A stretch of DNA of 64,000 nucleotides from Amborella trichopoda (GCF_000471905.2 NW_006499435.1:5960932-6024931), one strand, 5' to 3'. Counted from the first letter of the stretch, positions 36,544 to 46,349 are shown. Notes: a model not told the origin generated them from the letters alone. Numbers and translations: made by a program.

Positions 36544-39500
36544 AAAGGAATGGAAGATCCACCCCTCTTTTTCAGTATCTATCTCCTTCCCCCTCCCTCT
36601 ACCCAGTAAAGCCTCCCCTTCTCTTTTCTCTCTCTTCTCCCAAATGCTCTCACTCTCCCTCTTCCAAAATTATATTTTCCCTTCTTATAATATTTCCTGG
36701 TTTTTTTTTTGGGGGGTGCTTTTTTCAAGGCATTTTCATGCTTGTAGATTACCCGGGCAAGTCGGACTTGCCCACGTTACTCTGCTTAGGTAAGGTTGTA
36801 GTCCCAACTCTGAGCCAAGTATTTCAATCTTGCTCCAGATCCCAATTTTTGTCATTCCATTAAGAGCTTGCATTAAATAATTGGATAAAAAGAAATAGAT
36901 GCCCGATCTTCGAAATCATGACACTGTAATGAACCAAAAGTACCTATTATAGAGCAATAGATGCAATCAATAAGTTGAAGCTTGATAAATAAATGAAAAA
37001 GTTAAACCCTGTCTTATGAAAAAGAAATTTACACCCATAAATCAGGGAAATCCAAAAACACATTTTGGAAAAAAACAGGGATTTCGAGTATGGAGCAACA
37101 CGAATAGTTATGTGAATATACACAGAGCACCAGAACACAACCCAACAAATAATGCTTCTTAAATCCATTGGGACATAACAGCACAATCAAATAATAGCAC
37201 ATGGACACATTTATTAATAAATAAACCTTCAGAGAACATTCATCCAGCCATTACCAGTGTTCCATATATAGAACTCTTGTGTGGCAGCTGCTCAGCACAT
37301 TGTAATAAAAACTGAGGATATGAAAGAGAGAAAAGTTAATACTTCAATAATACAGATGGATTCCTATGAAAAAAGGCTATCCCAATTCTTGCAGAATAAC
37401 ACTTGAACTGTAAAACTGGCAGAATCCTAAAGAAACAGTATGATGAGACGCATACATATGCTACCAAGTACTCACAATACAGATTACAAAATAAACTTCT
37501 TGGAGTACATTCATTCACTTCGAGTGATAAGAGAAGAAAACAGTGAAACAAAAACAGCCAGCATCAATTTTTCCCACATAACAGTATTTAAACTTCACGA
37601 CTACATAATACTTCACACTGAGTGCTGCATGTGCGTTTTTGCATAAATTCACGATTTTTGCTACCTCTAGAGATAACATTCATCTTTCAAATTTTCAAGT
37701 TAAATCTCATTGGACACTCTTGGTCAAACGTCAGAGACAAGCAATAGACAACTCACAAAGTATAACTAACTGCATATTCATAAGTTATGACCCATATCTT
37801 GTGGAAAGCTGGTTTTCTTGCTGGGCTCACATCTATGGAAATAAAGAAGAATATTCATGAGAAAGAGGATGAAGGTTCAAATTGTATATCTCATGTAAAT
37901 CGTCCTACTGCCTAGAACATGTGTATAGCATGCGAAGCAAGAGAATAAATATGCATTAAGTTGGACCGATAACCTCTTCTGCTATACTCCACTTTCTCTT
38001 TTTTGAGAATGTTAACTGTCTCACTGTAGTACAGGTATATATTTTTCAATTTTACAAAATTGGGTCAATGTCCACCAGACTTTACATGTATACCCTTTGC
38101 CCCTTAAAACCATGTCACCCAAAACTCTGGTTTGGAAACCGTTCCTGGACACGTACATCTTCTCTGAGTTAGATATCCCTAAATCCTAAACCATGTTACC
38201 AAAAACTAAGGTCTAAAACCTAATCTATGACACTCTACTCCATTGTAAGTTTTATAAAGGCAACATACACAGCCAAGAAAAATAGTCGAGTTTATAAGAG
38301 AGAGAGAGAGAGAGAGAGGAAATCGGGTAAACCAAATTTACCAATGAGATATCATCTGGAGAGTGGTCCAGTTCACGCCACAAAATGCCATAACATTTTT
38401 CCTGCAATACACACGGAGATATGTTAATACTGATTACAAAATCTGAAAAACCAGTGAGCAATGACATCAGAGACACTTCAAGATAAATTGGCTTAAACTG
38501 TGGTATGGAGAAGAAGAAAAAACACATCGTCTACAATAAATAGATCAATGAAGTATGTCATTAGCAGCACGTGAATCGTAACAAGGAAGAGAGAGGTGTT
38601 ATCCCACATGATTATAGACTTGGTCAAGAAAGAACCAGTTCTCGAACCTAGAAAAATATCAATGTAAACTTTTATTATTCCAAATGTAGAGATGTTCAAG
38701 ACTAATCAATGGAACTAACTGCTTTCAAGTTTGATGCAGCCATGCCCCAACCAATAGTTAGTGGCTGGGCCAAGAATGGTCGTAGGACCCAAGGGGAAAA
38801 GAAAGGGGGGATGATGTCATAAGGGGAATTAATTTGGTTTATTTTAATTGTTATTTCTTTATTTTTTTAGGGGCAAGCTTAGTCATTTATTTTAAGTTAA
38901 TAATGGTGGCTATGATTAAATAGGATGGATGGCTGGGATTTCGTAGGAGCTTTTTAGGGTTATGAGTTACTTAAATATTTGCGATTGAAGGGTTTGGGTA
39001 GAATGTTATTTTTGAAGATAACTTTTGGTGAATAAATTTTGGCGGTGGATTCCTCCTCGTTTTGTGATTTTTCCTTCTTTCTCTACTCTTATTCTCTTTA
39101 AGGCTGGTTCTCTAGAGACCTCACTGCGAATTAAGGTGCTGATTTTGTGAAAAATCAACCCTAATTTGCATCAATTGGTATCAGAGTGGGTTCTGATGGC
39201 TTCAAAAGAGGCACACCTTGATGGATTAAGGTTGTTGACGAAAATAATTCAAACCCTAGCAGAGAGAGTAGACAAATTCATGCCCGTAGCTAAGAATGTA
39301 GGTGAGCTTATGCAAAAGTTCGCACAGCTTCAGGATGGAAGGAATCCGGAGACCGGTGTTGGAACTCAAGGCAACTGAGATAAAAGAGGTATGCATCTCG
39401 TTCCTAACCAACTTCGGGCGGCCCCGGTTAATGAGGAATTCAATGAACGAATTCTTCGGTTGTTGGAAAGAGAAAGAGAACCTGAACTAAAAATTGATAT

Positions 39501-42500
39501 TTTAGAGCTCCATGGTCGATTTCATGCGGATGATTTTCTTGCTTGGCTAAGTAAAGTAGAGAAGTTGGACTGCCAAGATATTGCAGATCACAAAAAGTAA
39601 AATTAGTAGCCACAAAATTTCTTGGCCATGTTTTGGTTTGGTGGGATGATTTGCAGCAAGATCGTCTTCCACAAGGCAAGGAAACAATTAATTCGTGGGA
39701 AAAGATGAAGATGCACCGAAATTTTTTACTAGTAAACTATGTCCGAACCTTGTACCAAAGGTGTCAAAAGCTCAAGCAAGGAGAAAAGTCAGTGAGTGAC
39801 TATACTGAGGAGTTCTATATTTTGACATCTAGGGCAAATTTACAAGAGTATGAAGATCAAGAAATAAGTCGTTACTTGAATGGGCTAAATCAAGGCATTC
39901 AGAATGAATTGGCCATCAAAGATGTCCATAAGATGCCTGATGCCTATACTTTGGCCCTCAAAGCAGAGGAAATAGTCAATCTGGGCCTCAGGTGGAATAG
40001 TTCAGTGACAAGATGCTCTACTTCAACTGGGGTAGCAAGCTTTAACCTTTAGAAAACCACCTATGGGGAGTGAGAACCAAACCACTCAGCATTTCCCAAC
40101 TAGGCTAAATCCTAATATGGGGGGAGGTGGTGTTGAAAGAGGGGTGGGAACACCTAAAACACCTCCTGATGATACTCAAATTGTGTGTTTCAAGTGCCAA
40201 CAGCCTGGGCATAGAACATACAATTGCCCCTCACGTCAACCCCCATCAAAGTTAACTTAGCAAAAGAAAATTATGAAGTAGAAGTCAATGAAGGACACAC
40301 CTATGAAAGCCAGGGTGATATTGGAGCGAATCAAGGGACTGAGCCTTTCACAGGTGAGATCGAGGAGTTGTATGGAAATGAAGGGGGCAAAGCCGTAGTT
40401 ATCCAACGAACAATGCTATCAACCTCAAGACCTTGTGAGGAAGAGAAGAGGTTGCGACACAATATTTTTCGAACAACTTGCACATCAGGAAGTATGTTAT
40501 GCACAATATTAATTAATGGTTGGAGCAGTGAAAACATTGTGTCTAAAGAGATGGTAGATAAACTTCGCTTGAAAAAGCATAAGCACCCACGCCCATATCA
40601 CAACCAATGGTTCAAGAAAGGAGGTGAGGTACTAGTTCTCACTCGATGTTTAATTTCTTTCTCTATTGGTGCTAACTATAAAGATGAAGTGTGGTGCGAT
40701 GTAGCACCCATTGATGCATGTCACATATTACTTAGTAGACCATGGCTTATGATCATTATATGGTGCATAAAACTAGACCAAACACTTATTCTTTTGTCAA
40801 TGATGGCATTAATATCACAATCCACCCTATGAAGCAACTTCCTACACCCAAATCCACTAAAGATGAGGGTCCAAAGTTGCTTATTGTGAAAAAATTAAAA
40901 AGGGGCAGCAAGGATATGGATGTGATTTCTGTGTTGCTTGCAAACGAAAATTCTACACCTACTACAATTCCTAGGTCTCTTGAACCTCTACTCGAGAAGT
41001 ATAAAGATTTGATGCTTGAAGAATTGCCTAATGGTCTTCTTCCGATGAGAAATATTCAGCATCACATTGACTTGGTGCCTAGTTCTAGCCTACCAAATTT
41101 GGCCCATTATTGAATGAGCCCTATGGAACATGAAGAGTTGCACAGACAAGTTGTTGATTTACTTAAGAAGGGATTGATTTGAGAAAGCATGTCACCATGT
41201 GTCATCCCTGCATTACTAACTCCAAAAAAGGATGGGTCATGGAGGATGTGCATGGAGAGTCAAACAATCAAGAAAACTACAATCAAGTACCGATTTCCCA
41301 TACCCAGGCTCGATGATATGTTAGATATGCTTCATGGAGCCAATGTTTTTTCAAATATTGATTTAAGGAGCGGGTACCATCAAATTCGGATTCGTCCTGG
41401 GGATGAATGGAATACCGCATTCAAAACTCGAGATGGACTCTATGAGTGGCTTGTGATGCCATTTGGGCTTTCTAATGCACCAAGCACCTTCATGCGCCTA
41501 ATGATTGAGGTACTTCATTCTTTTTTGGTAAATTTGTTATGGTTTATTTTGATGATATCTTAGTTTTTAGTGCTAACCCACAAGATCATCTTAACCACTT
41601 GGAACAAGTTGTTGATGTGCTAAGGAAGGAATCACTTATTGTGAATTTCAAAAATGCTCATTTATGATGGACAATGTCATCTTTCTGGGGTATGTTGTAT
41701 CATCTGAGGGAATTAAATTGGATCAAGACAAGGTGAAGGTCATAGTTGAGTGGTGGTGCGTTCTTTTCATGGCCTAGCGACCTTTTATCGCCGCTTTATC
41801 AAAAATTTCAGCACTCTAATAGCACCAGTGACCGATTGTATGAGGGCTGAAAAGTTTTCATAAAGTCCCGCTGCTGAAAAGAGCTTCACTCTAATTAAAC
41901 AAAAGATGATGCAAATACCAGTATTTGCCGTACCAGATTTTCTAAGGTGTTTGTGGTTGACACCGATACATCAAATATTGGCATAAGGGCAGTTCTAAGT
42001 CAAGAGGGGCGACCAGTGACTTTCTTTGGTGAGAAGTTGGATGAAACACGTAAAAGTATTTGGTCTATGAGCTCGAGTTTTATGCAGTGGTGCAAGCCTC
42101 GCGCTATTGGAGGCACTACCTGATCCATAGGGAGTTTGTTCTATACTCAGATCATGAACCACTACGATATCTGAATTCTCAAAAGAAGTTGAATGTGTGA
42201 CTTGCTAAGTGGATCGCCTTCCTTCAAGAATACACCTTCCTATTAAAGCACAAAGTTGAAACCCAAAATAAGGCAGTTGATGCTTTAAGTAGAAGGGTAG
42301 TGTTGCTTGGAACTTTGGCTATGGAAGTGTTGGGCTTTGAAGGGATAAAAGACGAATATAAAATTGACCCAATTTTCAGTAAGGTCCTTGAAATGTGTGT
42401 TGATGGGCGAGATCCTATGGGTGAATGTCTCATGCATGATGGTTGTTTATTTAAAGGTGTGCGATTATGTATACCTGATTGCTTCCTAAGGGAGAAGATA

Positions 42501-44386
42501 GTCATGGAGCTTCATGGTGGAGGCTTAGGTGGGCACTTTGGGAAGGACAAAAACTATGGCTATGGTTGGAGAAAAGTCTTTTTGGCCACATATGCAAAGT
42601 GATGTTGATCGATTTGTGACCTGATGTTGAACTTGTCAAGTATCTAAAGGTCACGTACAAAATACAGGTCTTTATACTCCTCTTCCTATTCCAGATGCCC
42701 CATGGGTTGATATCTCTATGGACTTTGTACTTGGACTTCCATGTACCACACGAGGTATCGACTCTATCTTTGTTGTTGTTGATCGATTTTCAAAATGACA
42801 CATTTTATTCCTTGTAGGAGAACTATGGATGCTACACATATTGTGAGGCTACATAGTGTTCTTAAGTCTATTACATCTGATCAATATACAAAATTCTTAC
42901 TTCATTTTTTACGCACTTTGTGGAAGCGCCTGGGAACCAAACTTCGATTTTCTAGAGCTTATCATCCTCAAATAGATGGGCAAACCGAAGTAGTGAATAG
43001 CAGCTTTGGTAACCTCTTGAGGATTATTGTTGGTGATAGTATATCTCAGTGGGACCTCGCTTTGCCCCGAGCTGAGTTTTCTTACAACAATTCAATGAAT
43101 CGGTCTACAGGAAAATCACCATTTGAATTGTTAATGAGCGGAGTCCTAATCATGTGTTGGACCTAGTGACATTACCTATGCTAGGTAAGATAAGTGATGA
43201 AGCCAATGCTTTTGCTGAGCATATCCGAGATTTGCAGGCTCAAATCAAGAAGAAGATTGAGGAAAGCAATGCAAAGTATCGAAAAGCCTCAAATGAGCAT
43301 AAAAGATATAATATTTTCAAGGAGGGTGACTTAGTAATGGTGTATTTGCGAAAGAAGAAGTTTCCATTGAGAACATATAATAAACTCAAGTCCAAGAAGG
43401 TGGGCCCTTGCCGCATTTTGGAGAACTACGGAAACAATGCGTATGAGGAGGAATTACCAAAGGCATTCGATATCTCCCTAATATTTAATGTTGCTAACTT
43501 ATTTGAGTTTCATGGAGACCCTCTAGAAGTCGAAGAAGAATTAGTTGATATGGTGAAGCAATTATTGAGAAAGAAAGAGGGGGAAATTCAACAAGTTTTG
43601 AATACTTAAAGCTTTCAAACTCGAAAGGGTTACTATCACCAGTATCTAGTCAAATGGAAGGGCAGGCCATACTATGATAGCACGTGGATTTCTAAGCAAG
43701 GGTTCAAACAGGTGGATCCAGACTTATACGGCGTCTATATTGAAGCCAACTCGCCGGAGTCAAGTTCGGGGGGGAATGATGCAGCCATGTCCCAGCCAAT
43801 AATTCGTGGCTCGGCCAAGAAGGGTCGTAGGACCCAAGGGGAAAGAAAGGGGCAATGATGTAATAAGTGAAATTATTTGGGTTTATTTTAATTGTTATTT
43901 CTTTATTTCTTTAGGGGTAATTTTAATCATTTATTTTAAATTAATAATGGGTGTCTATGATTAAATAGGATGTATTTTGTAGGAGCTTTTTAGGGTTATG
44001 AGTTATTTAAGTATTCGAGGGTTTGGGGAGTTAGATTGTTATTTTTTAAGATAACTTTTCATGAATAAACTTTGGAGGTGGATTCTTCAAAGTTTTGTGA
44101 TTTTTCCTTCTTTTTCTACTCTTAATTCTCTTTAAGGGTTGTTCTTTAGAGGAGTTTGTGATTTTTCTTTCTTTCTCTACTCTTATTCTCTTTAAGGCTT
44201 GTTCTTTAGAGGACTCTGCAAATTAACGTAGTGAAAAATCTACCCTAATTTGCATCAAAGTTTCAACAGAGTTCATAAAAAAAAATATGGAGGTATACTC
44301 ACAATGTGATCTTCAATATCAGAGTTTCCACCGTATTCAGGACATTTATCTCCAATTCTGAGGAGAAAACTTCGCCAGCTGCTCAT
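11211..44386 (-). CDS. ABH1: Nuclear cap-binding protein large subunit CBP80 (ABH1)
   Basis: Nineteen exons, 5' to 3' on the minus strand: 44303-44386, 38342-38401, 37255-37311, 35459-35530, 34389-34451, 29046-29222, 25174-25305, 23915-23981, 23584-23786, 21055-21125, 20165-20249, 19512-19580, 13693-13811, 13448-13586, 12846-13334, 12055-12354, 11690-11850, 11482-11581, 11211-11315. They total 2553 bp (850 aa), with GT-AG borders and frame kept throughout. The protein starts [20 protein letters not shown] and ends ...YAGLRRPYR, matching plant CBP80 end to end at about the Arabidopsis length (848 aa). Family marks include [39 protein letters not shown] and [19 protein letters not shown]. It has three MIF4G-type helical domains, with an acidic [19 protein letters not shown] stretch near residue 765. 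With CBP20 it binds the m7G cap in the nucleus and supports splicing, miRNA processing and ABA responses. The introns are hugely expanded by transposons, but every splice site looks intact. Confidence 0.96.
11316..13692. other. ABH1 introns 13-18, with a palindromic repeat in intron 15
   Basis: Introns 11316-11481, 11582-11689, 11851-12054, 13335-13447 and 13587-13692 are short and plain. Intron 15 (12355-12845) holds an inverted pair at about 12465-12690: AGTCCATTGGGGTCATCACT on one arm and its near reverse complement (TGATGACTCCAATGGACTAC) on the other, around a GA-rich loop. This is MITE-like. Confidence 0.6.
15838..16024. repeat. CATGGATTA minisatellite abutting the assembly gap
   Basis: Imperfect repeats built around ATCATGGATTA plus an A-run and CACAAATTTT, with at least six CATGGATTA cores, run directly into the Ns at 16025. 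The repeat probably caused the gap. Confidence 0.75.
16025..16797. other. Assembly gap (773 N)
   Basis: Unresolved bases inside the hAT element. Apparent long open frames across it are artefacts. Confidence 1.
18051..19055. repeat. Exact 40-bp direct repeat bracketing the TCP fragment
   Basis: The 40 bases at 18051-18090 recur identically at 19016-19055 (both contain GAGAAGGGGGAACTGCTATC). Just inside them are near-inverted arms, ATCAAACCACTGTGAAAAA on the left and ATCAAACCTCTGTGAAAAA on the reverse strand at the right (18971-18997). The captured cassette is therefore sharply delimited. Confidence 0.85.
18272..18841 (-). pseudogene. TCP (CIN-type) transcription-factor gene fragment
   Basis: The minus strand stays open for 189 codons (TAA upstream at 18842-18844) but has no plausible ATG. 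It contains [43 protein letters not shown] and [16 protein letters not shown], which is the basic-helix-loop-helix TCP domain of CIN-type class II TCPs (TCP4/TCP2 group). After IDEL the frame departs from the family and stops at 18272. Several conserved basic-region and helix residues are changed (G-W-K for G-R-K, R-D-R-C for R-D-R-R, D-W-R-G for D-R-L-G), so DNA binding is probably lost. It lies inside element A, in an intron of and on the same strand as ABH1. Most likely a captured, decayed gene copy. Confidence 0.85.
20250..23583. other. ABH1 introns 9 and 10
   Basis: Intron 10 (20250-21054) has nothing recognisable. Intron 9 (21126-23583) has a short truncated LINE tail (separate entry) and otherwise AT-rich sequence with no supported gene. 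Confidence 0.6.
22928..23037 (-). mobile_element. Extremely truncated RTE-like LINE with target duplication
   Basis: Reading the minus strand, 23020-22970 gives the LINE 3' end (CGACCCCAATTAATTGGGAA, then AAGGCTATGATGATGATGAT). The 17-bp sequence ACAATATGATATATATA occurs at 22928-22944 and again at 23021-23037, a target-site duplication. Only about 50 bp of LINE remain. The TA run at the tail side has expanded into a microsatellite. Confidence 0.75.
24190..24380. repeat. Degenerate TG/CA-rich microsatellite region
   Basis: Repeated GTGTGTAT and CACACATACACAC-type text in ABH1 intron 7 (23982-25173). The purine-pyrimidine alternation produces open frames on both strands that are not genes. 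The rest of intron 7 shows nothing notable. Confidence 0.7.
25306..27240. other. ABH1 intron 6, proximal part
   Basis: There is a C-homopolymer-rich spot at 25825-25845. A GC-rich block at about 26120-26500, with repeated TGCCTAGG/GCCAGCCTAGG-like text, is likely an old DNA-transposon remnant similar in style to 3300-4012. Long frames over 26156-26592 on both strands are composition effects. No exon was seen. Confidence 0.4.
27260..28760 (+). pseudogene. hAT-superfamily transposase relic
   Basis: Fragments in shifting frames match a plant hAT transposase. At 27340-27530 is a BED zinc-finger tail ([20 protein letters not shown], then [20 protein letters not shown]). At 28150-28740 are DUF659/core pieces ([73 protein letters not shown]). 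Frames are broken by stops and by unrelated sequence at 27560-28090. The C-terminal hATC dimerisation region was not found. It is plus strand, opposite to ABH1, in intron 6. Confidence 0.75.
27837..28020. repeat. TA/AAAT microsatellite and a 65-bp direct repeat
   Basis: A (TA)n run at 27839-27878 passes into (AAAT)n. It is followed by two copies, at about 27902 and 27966, of a unit beginning GGAGCC(T/C)CTACTTGG. Confidence 0.8.
29585..29650. repeat. Short DNA-transposon terminus-like fragment
   Basis: ATTAGGGGTGGCAATGGGTT followed by GGGTCGAG-type text is a sequence commonly seen at the ends of plant non-autonomous elements. A GA microsatellite follows. Only one end is apparent. Confidence 0.35.
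30050..31330. mobile_element. Non-autonomous element B, sister of element A
   Basis: The left end (GAGTTAGCAAGTCGGTG...) and the right 170 bp (31165-31330) match element A at 17873-19330. Read in reverse, the right end begins AGTAGCAAGTTGGGGA and pairs with the left end, giving imperfect inverted termini of about 13 bp. The middle has a repeated TTAGGGCTCAATCCCCAAAC block (about 30575 and 30665) and a short open stretch at 30695-30880 that I do not recognise. It may be another captured leader or exon fragment. Confidence 0.6.
31585..32170. other. Unclassified stretch before the Copia relic
   Basis: Non-AT-biased sequence with an ACTCCCACTGA motif near 32175 that recurs at 49293 (ACTCCCACTGAGTTTATG). 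It could be retroelement LTR or leader sequence, but no pairing LTR was found. Confidence 0.3.
32270..33517 (+). pseudogene. Ty1/copia polyprotein relic (RT and RNase H)
   Basis: Broken frames carry copia marks: KMIYGLKQ followed by [20 protein letters not shown] and VDDIVVTGD (the RT YVDD box), a region like [11 protein letters not shown], and RNase H pieces ([31 protein letters not shown]). Many stops and frameshifts are present. A polypurine-like TTGAGGGA precedes the LTR start at 33518. Gag, protease and integrase are absent, so the 5' half is lost. It is plus strand in ABH1 intron 5. Confidence 0.85.
32743..32986. repeat. 114-130 bp tandem duplication inside the Copia relic
   Basis: AATCCTAGTAAATATCAAAG begins one unit at 32743 and the next at 32857. 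The second unit has an extra 16 bp or so before the shared CCTCATTTAGATTTTGTCTA end. The duplication lies in the region between RT and RNase H. Confidence 0.9.
33518..33851 (+). repeat. Probable 3' LTR of the Copia relic
   Basis: It starts TGTTGTAGTACAGCAG directly after the polypurine-like tract and ends near ATATCTTTCA, with CT-rich internal sequence and a short tandem repeat (AGTAGACA...ATCTTTC twice) at its end. No 5' LTR partner was found, so the right border is approximate. Confidence 0.5.
33905..34252. repeat. AT-rich MITE-like family, copy in ABH1 intron 5
   Basis: It opens GTTTATATAAGGTTGCAACC and contains the TTTTATAATTAGATATAAAA block. It is very similar to 60037-60365 and to the reverse strand of 57265-57630. 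It ends about 140 bp before ABH1 exon 5. Confidence 0.75.
36105..36860. repeat. Element with CTTGGCCAAGTTACTC ends, microsatellite and gap
   Basis: The left part repeats ACTTGGCCAAGTTACTCAGC-like text and the right part (36745-36800) has CAAGTCGGACTTGCCCACGT. Similar GC-rich text appears at 52260-52350. Between them are (CT)n, 48 N (36428-36475), (CT)n(TA)n and pyrimidine-rich DNA. Probably a non-autonomous DNA transposon in ABH1 intron 3. Open frames here come from the microsatellite. Confidence 0.45.
36428..36475. other. Assembly gap (48 N) in a CT/TA microsatellite
   Basis: The unresolved run is bounded by CT repeats on both sides, so it is most likely an unreadable microsatellite. Confidence 1.
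38732..39173 (+). repeat. 5' LTR of the gypsy element (442 bp)
   Basis: It starts TGATGCAGCCATG and ends AATTTGCATCA, so the ends are inverted (TGATGCA/TGCATCA). The primer-binding site follows two bases later. Confidence 0.95.
39196..43740 (+). pseudogene. Gypsy gag-pol remnants
   Basis: Gag runs from [13 protein letters not shown] through a capsid region ([14 protein letters not shown]) to a zinc knuckle [14 protein letters not shown] (about 40186-40228). The protease region (40470-40745) reads [11 protein letters not shown] where plant gypsy elements have an aspartate in the D-G/S-G position, so the catalytic Asp is gone. RT is clear ([19 protein letters not shown], then [14 protein letters not shown]), but the YFDD box is in another frame after a small indel near 41525. 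RNase H ([20 protein letters not shown]), integrase ([22 protein letters not shown]) and a C-terminal chromodomain ([15 protein letters not shown], 43630-43690) follow, with stops between them. Multiple lesions indicate an old, dead copy. Confidence 0.9.
43777..44258 (+). repeat. 3' LTR of the gypsy element (482 bp)
   Basis: It has the same ends as the 5' LTR. It is longer because about 60 bp (TTTTTCCTTCTTT...TTTAGAGGA, 44097-44215) are tandemly duplicated. Elsewhere the two LTRs differ by scattered substitutions and indels. Confidence 0.92.
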
Positions 44387-44720
44387 CTCTGTAACTAAAA
44401 CAAATTGCGGGTTAAGCGATTCTGATAACCACCAGCATGGGGGAAAAGCAAAAAGGTGTTTTTTTTCTGTTTTGAAAATTTAGAGTCGAGCGCATTGGTT
44501 ATCAAGTTCCAAAATTAGGTCAGTTTTTTTACATGATTGTTGCATATGAAAGAGAAAAAGAGGCCAAAAAATAAACGAATTGAGGAACAGAAAGAAAGAA
44601 AAGCGTCACCTTGCTTCGCTGTTTGAAGAGAGAGAGGGAGAAGCAGCCGAAGTGCAGAAGCAGCACGCACGGAAGAGAGTAGCCGTAAGAGTGGGGCGAT
44701 AATAAGGGACAACCGGATAT
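44387..44720 (-). promoter_or_regulatory. Presumed ABH1 5' leader and proximal promoter
   Basis: The region before the ATG at 44386 contains a GA-rich run (44620-44640) and moderately GC-rich sequence (44640-44715) that stands out from the AT-rich flank, as expected for a leader or proximal promoter. No TATA box can be assigned with confidence. Confidence 0.4.
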
Positions 44721-44824
44721 CTCTTGTATAATCCGCGATGAGTTTTTTTATATTGCAAAAGTATAATAAGATAAAATCATTTAGGGTCAAGGGATCCAAA
44801 AATTTCGTAAATACGAGCCTATTT

Positions 44825-45340
44825 ACGGTATAATGATCTTTTTAAGCCTGATTTAAAAAACGAATCCCCAAATATCAGTTTGGATCGGTGAATCAACGGA
44901 TCGGATCTTTATTTTGTTGTGTGGAAAAATAGTAAACTGGTAAAACAAATAGTAAATCGGCCAAAAACTAGAATCATTTTTTTACTGGAGTCCGTTGTTT
45001 ATATATATATATATGGGGAATTGGAATGGGTGACCAATGATTAATTTTTGGGTCAGATAGGATAATTCCGTGCCAACTTGGTTGTGGTTTAAAAAATAGA
45101 TTGATGCCCAGGGCATCCAAAAAATCCATCGAATAGGAAATTTATCGAGTCGGTAGGATGTGGTTTTCAAAAAAATTCAAAAAAATTATTATAATATTAT
45201 GTTTTAAAAATCCAATAAAAAATGGAAGTACTACATCAATAACTTTTATTTTTTTTTCATCAATATACGAATATTGAGATGTTCTTTCCTATATAAAAAT
45301 TTTCATCAAATATTTATTAAAACCTACCGAAAATACATTG
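44825..45340. repeat. Degenerate relative of the 15470-16995 hAT element
   Basis: TTTAAAAAACGAATC and TTTGGATCGGTGAATC at 44850-44900, plus the block at 45165-45330 (AAAAATCCAATAAAAAATGG, ATATACGAATATTGA), resemble 15475-15560 and 15590-15700 in the hAT element. Borders are unclear. Confidence 0.5.
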
Positions 45341-45857
45341 AAATTAAAATGATGTGATATGTATATGATCGGATATATATGTATGTCTATTTTCCATGAT
45401 GGAGATATTGTAACATGGTTTACCATAGTAACAGGAGTTATTTGCAACATAGATAAAAACATATCATATCCAATAAAAGCTATTGGAGACGAATTTCATA
45501 CGAGTGGTGGACTATGTGGTATTCGTTTACCAGTATGGACGGAATTCAGTAGTAAGGGTTCGACTTTTTCAATTAAAACAAAGCATGCCCAAAATCTCAA
45601 AATACATTAAAAATTAGCCCAAAATCTCAAAATACATTAAAAATTATATTGGATTTATTTATATTATATCTACCTCAAAATACATTTAAAAATTAGATTT
45701 GAAATCTTTATATATTTATATAGTAAAGATTTGTCTAAGGCGTCAACCTCATGCTATAAAATATGTGGATATGTATACATTGAAATCTAAAAAATTATCG
45801 ATTTCTATTAAATCTAAACAAAAAATCTACACAGGTTTGAATATATATATATATATA

Positions 45858-46062
45858 AGAGTAATGATCATATAGGACCTTCTCCTATCCATGTGTGTAG
45901 GACTCCAAATGGTCACCATTAAAATTAGCACGGATCTTTAAAAACATTATCACATGGATGTAGGATTTTATTTTTCTAGAGATCCGTATCAACTTTGATA
46001 GTGATCTTTTGGAAGTCCTACATATATGGGTGGGAAAGGGTCCTATAGGATCATTTATATAT
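45858..46062. mobile_element. Small palindromic MITE (about 205 bp)
   Basis: The left arm begins AGTAATGATCATATAGGACC and has GTAGGACTCCAAATGGTCAC. The right arm, read in reverse, has AATGATCCTATAGGACCC and GTAGGACTTCCAAAAGATCA. The arms are long, imperfect inverted repeats around a short centre. TA runs flank both sides, suggesting TA-type insertion. Confidence 0.75.
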
Positions 46063-46160
46063 ATAAAATAAAAATAAATGGAAATATCATATTAATTATT
46101 AATATTAAGTACATAAATTGAAATTTTAATTGAGTGTCATTTACAACTCCTAATTATTTA

Positions 46161-46348
46161 TAGGAATTATACAATGAGACAATTTAAATCCGATAGTTCG
46201 GTGTTTCATAAAGTTCGAAAAAAAAAATTGAACTTTGAGTTTGGGTAGTGGAATTATTGCAGCCACCCAATATAACATTCAATGATCAAGATTAATTGTG
46301 ATCATTTTATACAAAAGATAAATAGTCTTATTGTATAATTTTTTTTAT
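46161..46348. mobile_element. MITE of the GGGATTGTATACAATGAGACC family
   Basis: Left end TAGGAATTATACAATGAGAC, right end AAAAGATAAATAGTCTTATT then GTATAA, in inverted relation. The inner blocks GCAGCCACCCAATATAACAT and AAGATTAATTGTGATCA match the copy at 57652-57879. Confidence 0.7.
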
Positions 46349-46349
46349 A

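Larger units (their letters stand above)
38732..44258 (+). mobile_element. Full-length Ty3/gypsy chromovirus LTR retrotransposon
   Basis: 5527 bp with a perfect 5-bp target duplication AAGTT (38727-38731 and 44259-44263), two LTRs, a primer-binding site TTGGTATCAGAGTGG after the 5' LTR (39175-39189, initiator tRNA-Met type) and a purine tract (CGGGGGGGAA) before the 3' LTR. Gag, protease, RT, RNase H, integrase and chromodomain follow in the order of chromoviruses. It sits in ABH1 intron 1 in the opposite orientation to the gene. Frameshifts and stops make it non-autonomous. Confidence 0.95.

Noticed and set aside
39440..40537. Minus-strand frames within the gypsy gag/protease region
   Set aside because: They are shadows of the plus-strand retroelement frames.
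45359..45610. 83-codon frame with a globular-looking sequence (GDEFHTSGGLCGIRLPVW)
   Set aside because: It vaguely recalled a lectin-like fold, but no conserved motif could be confirmed and there are no neighbouring exons.
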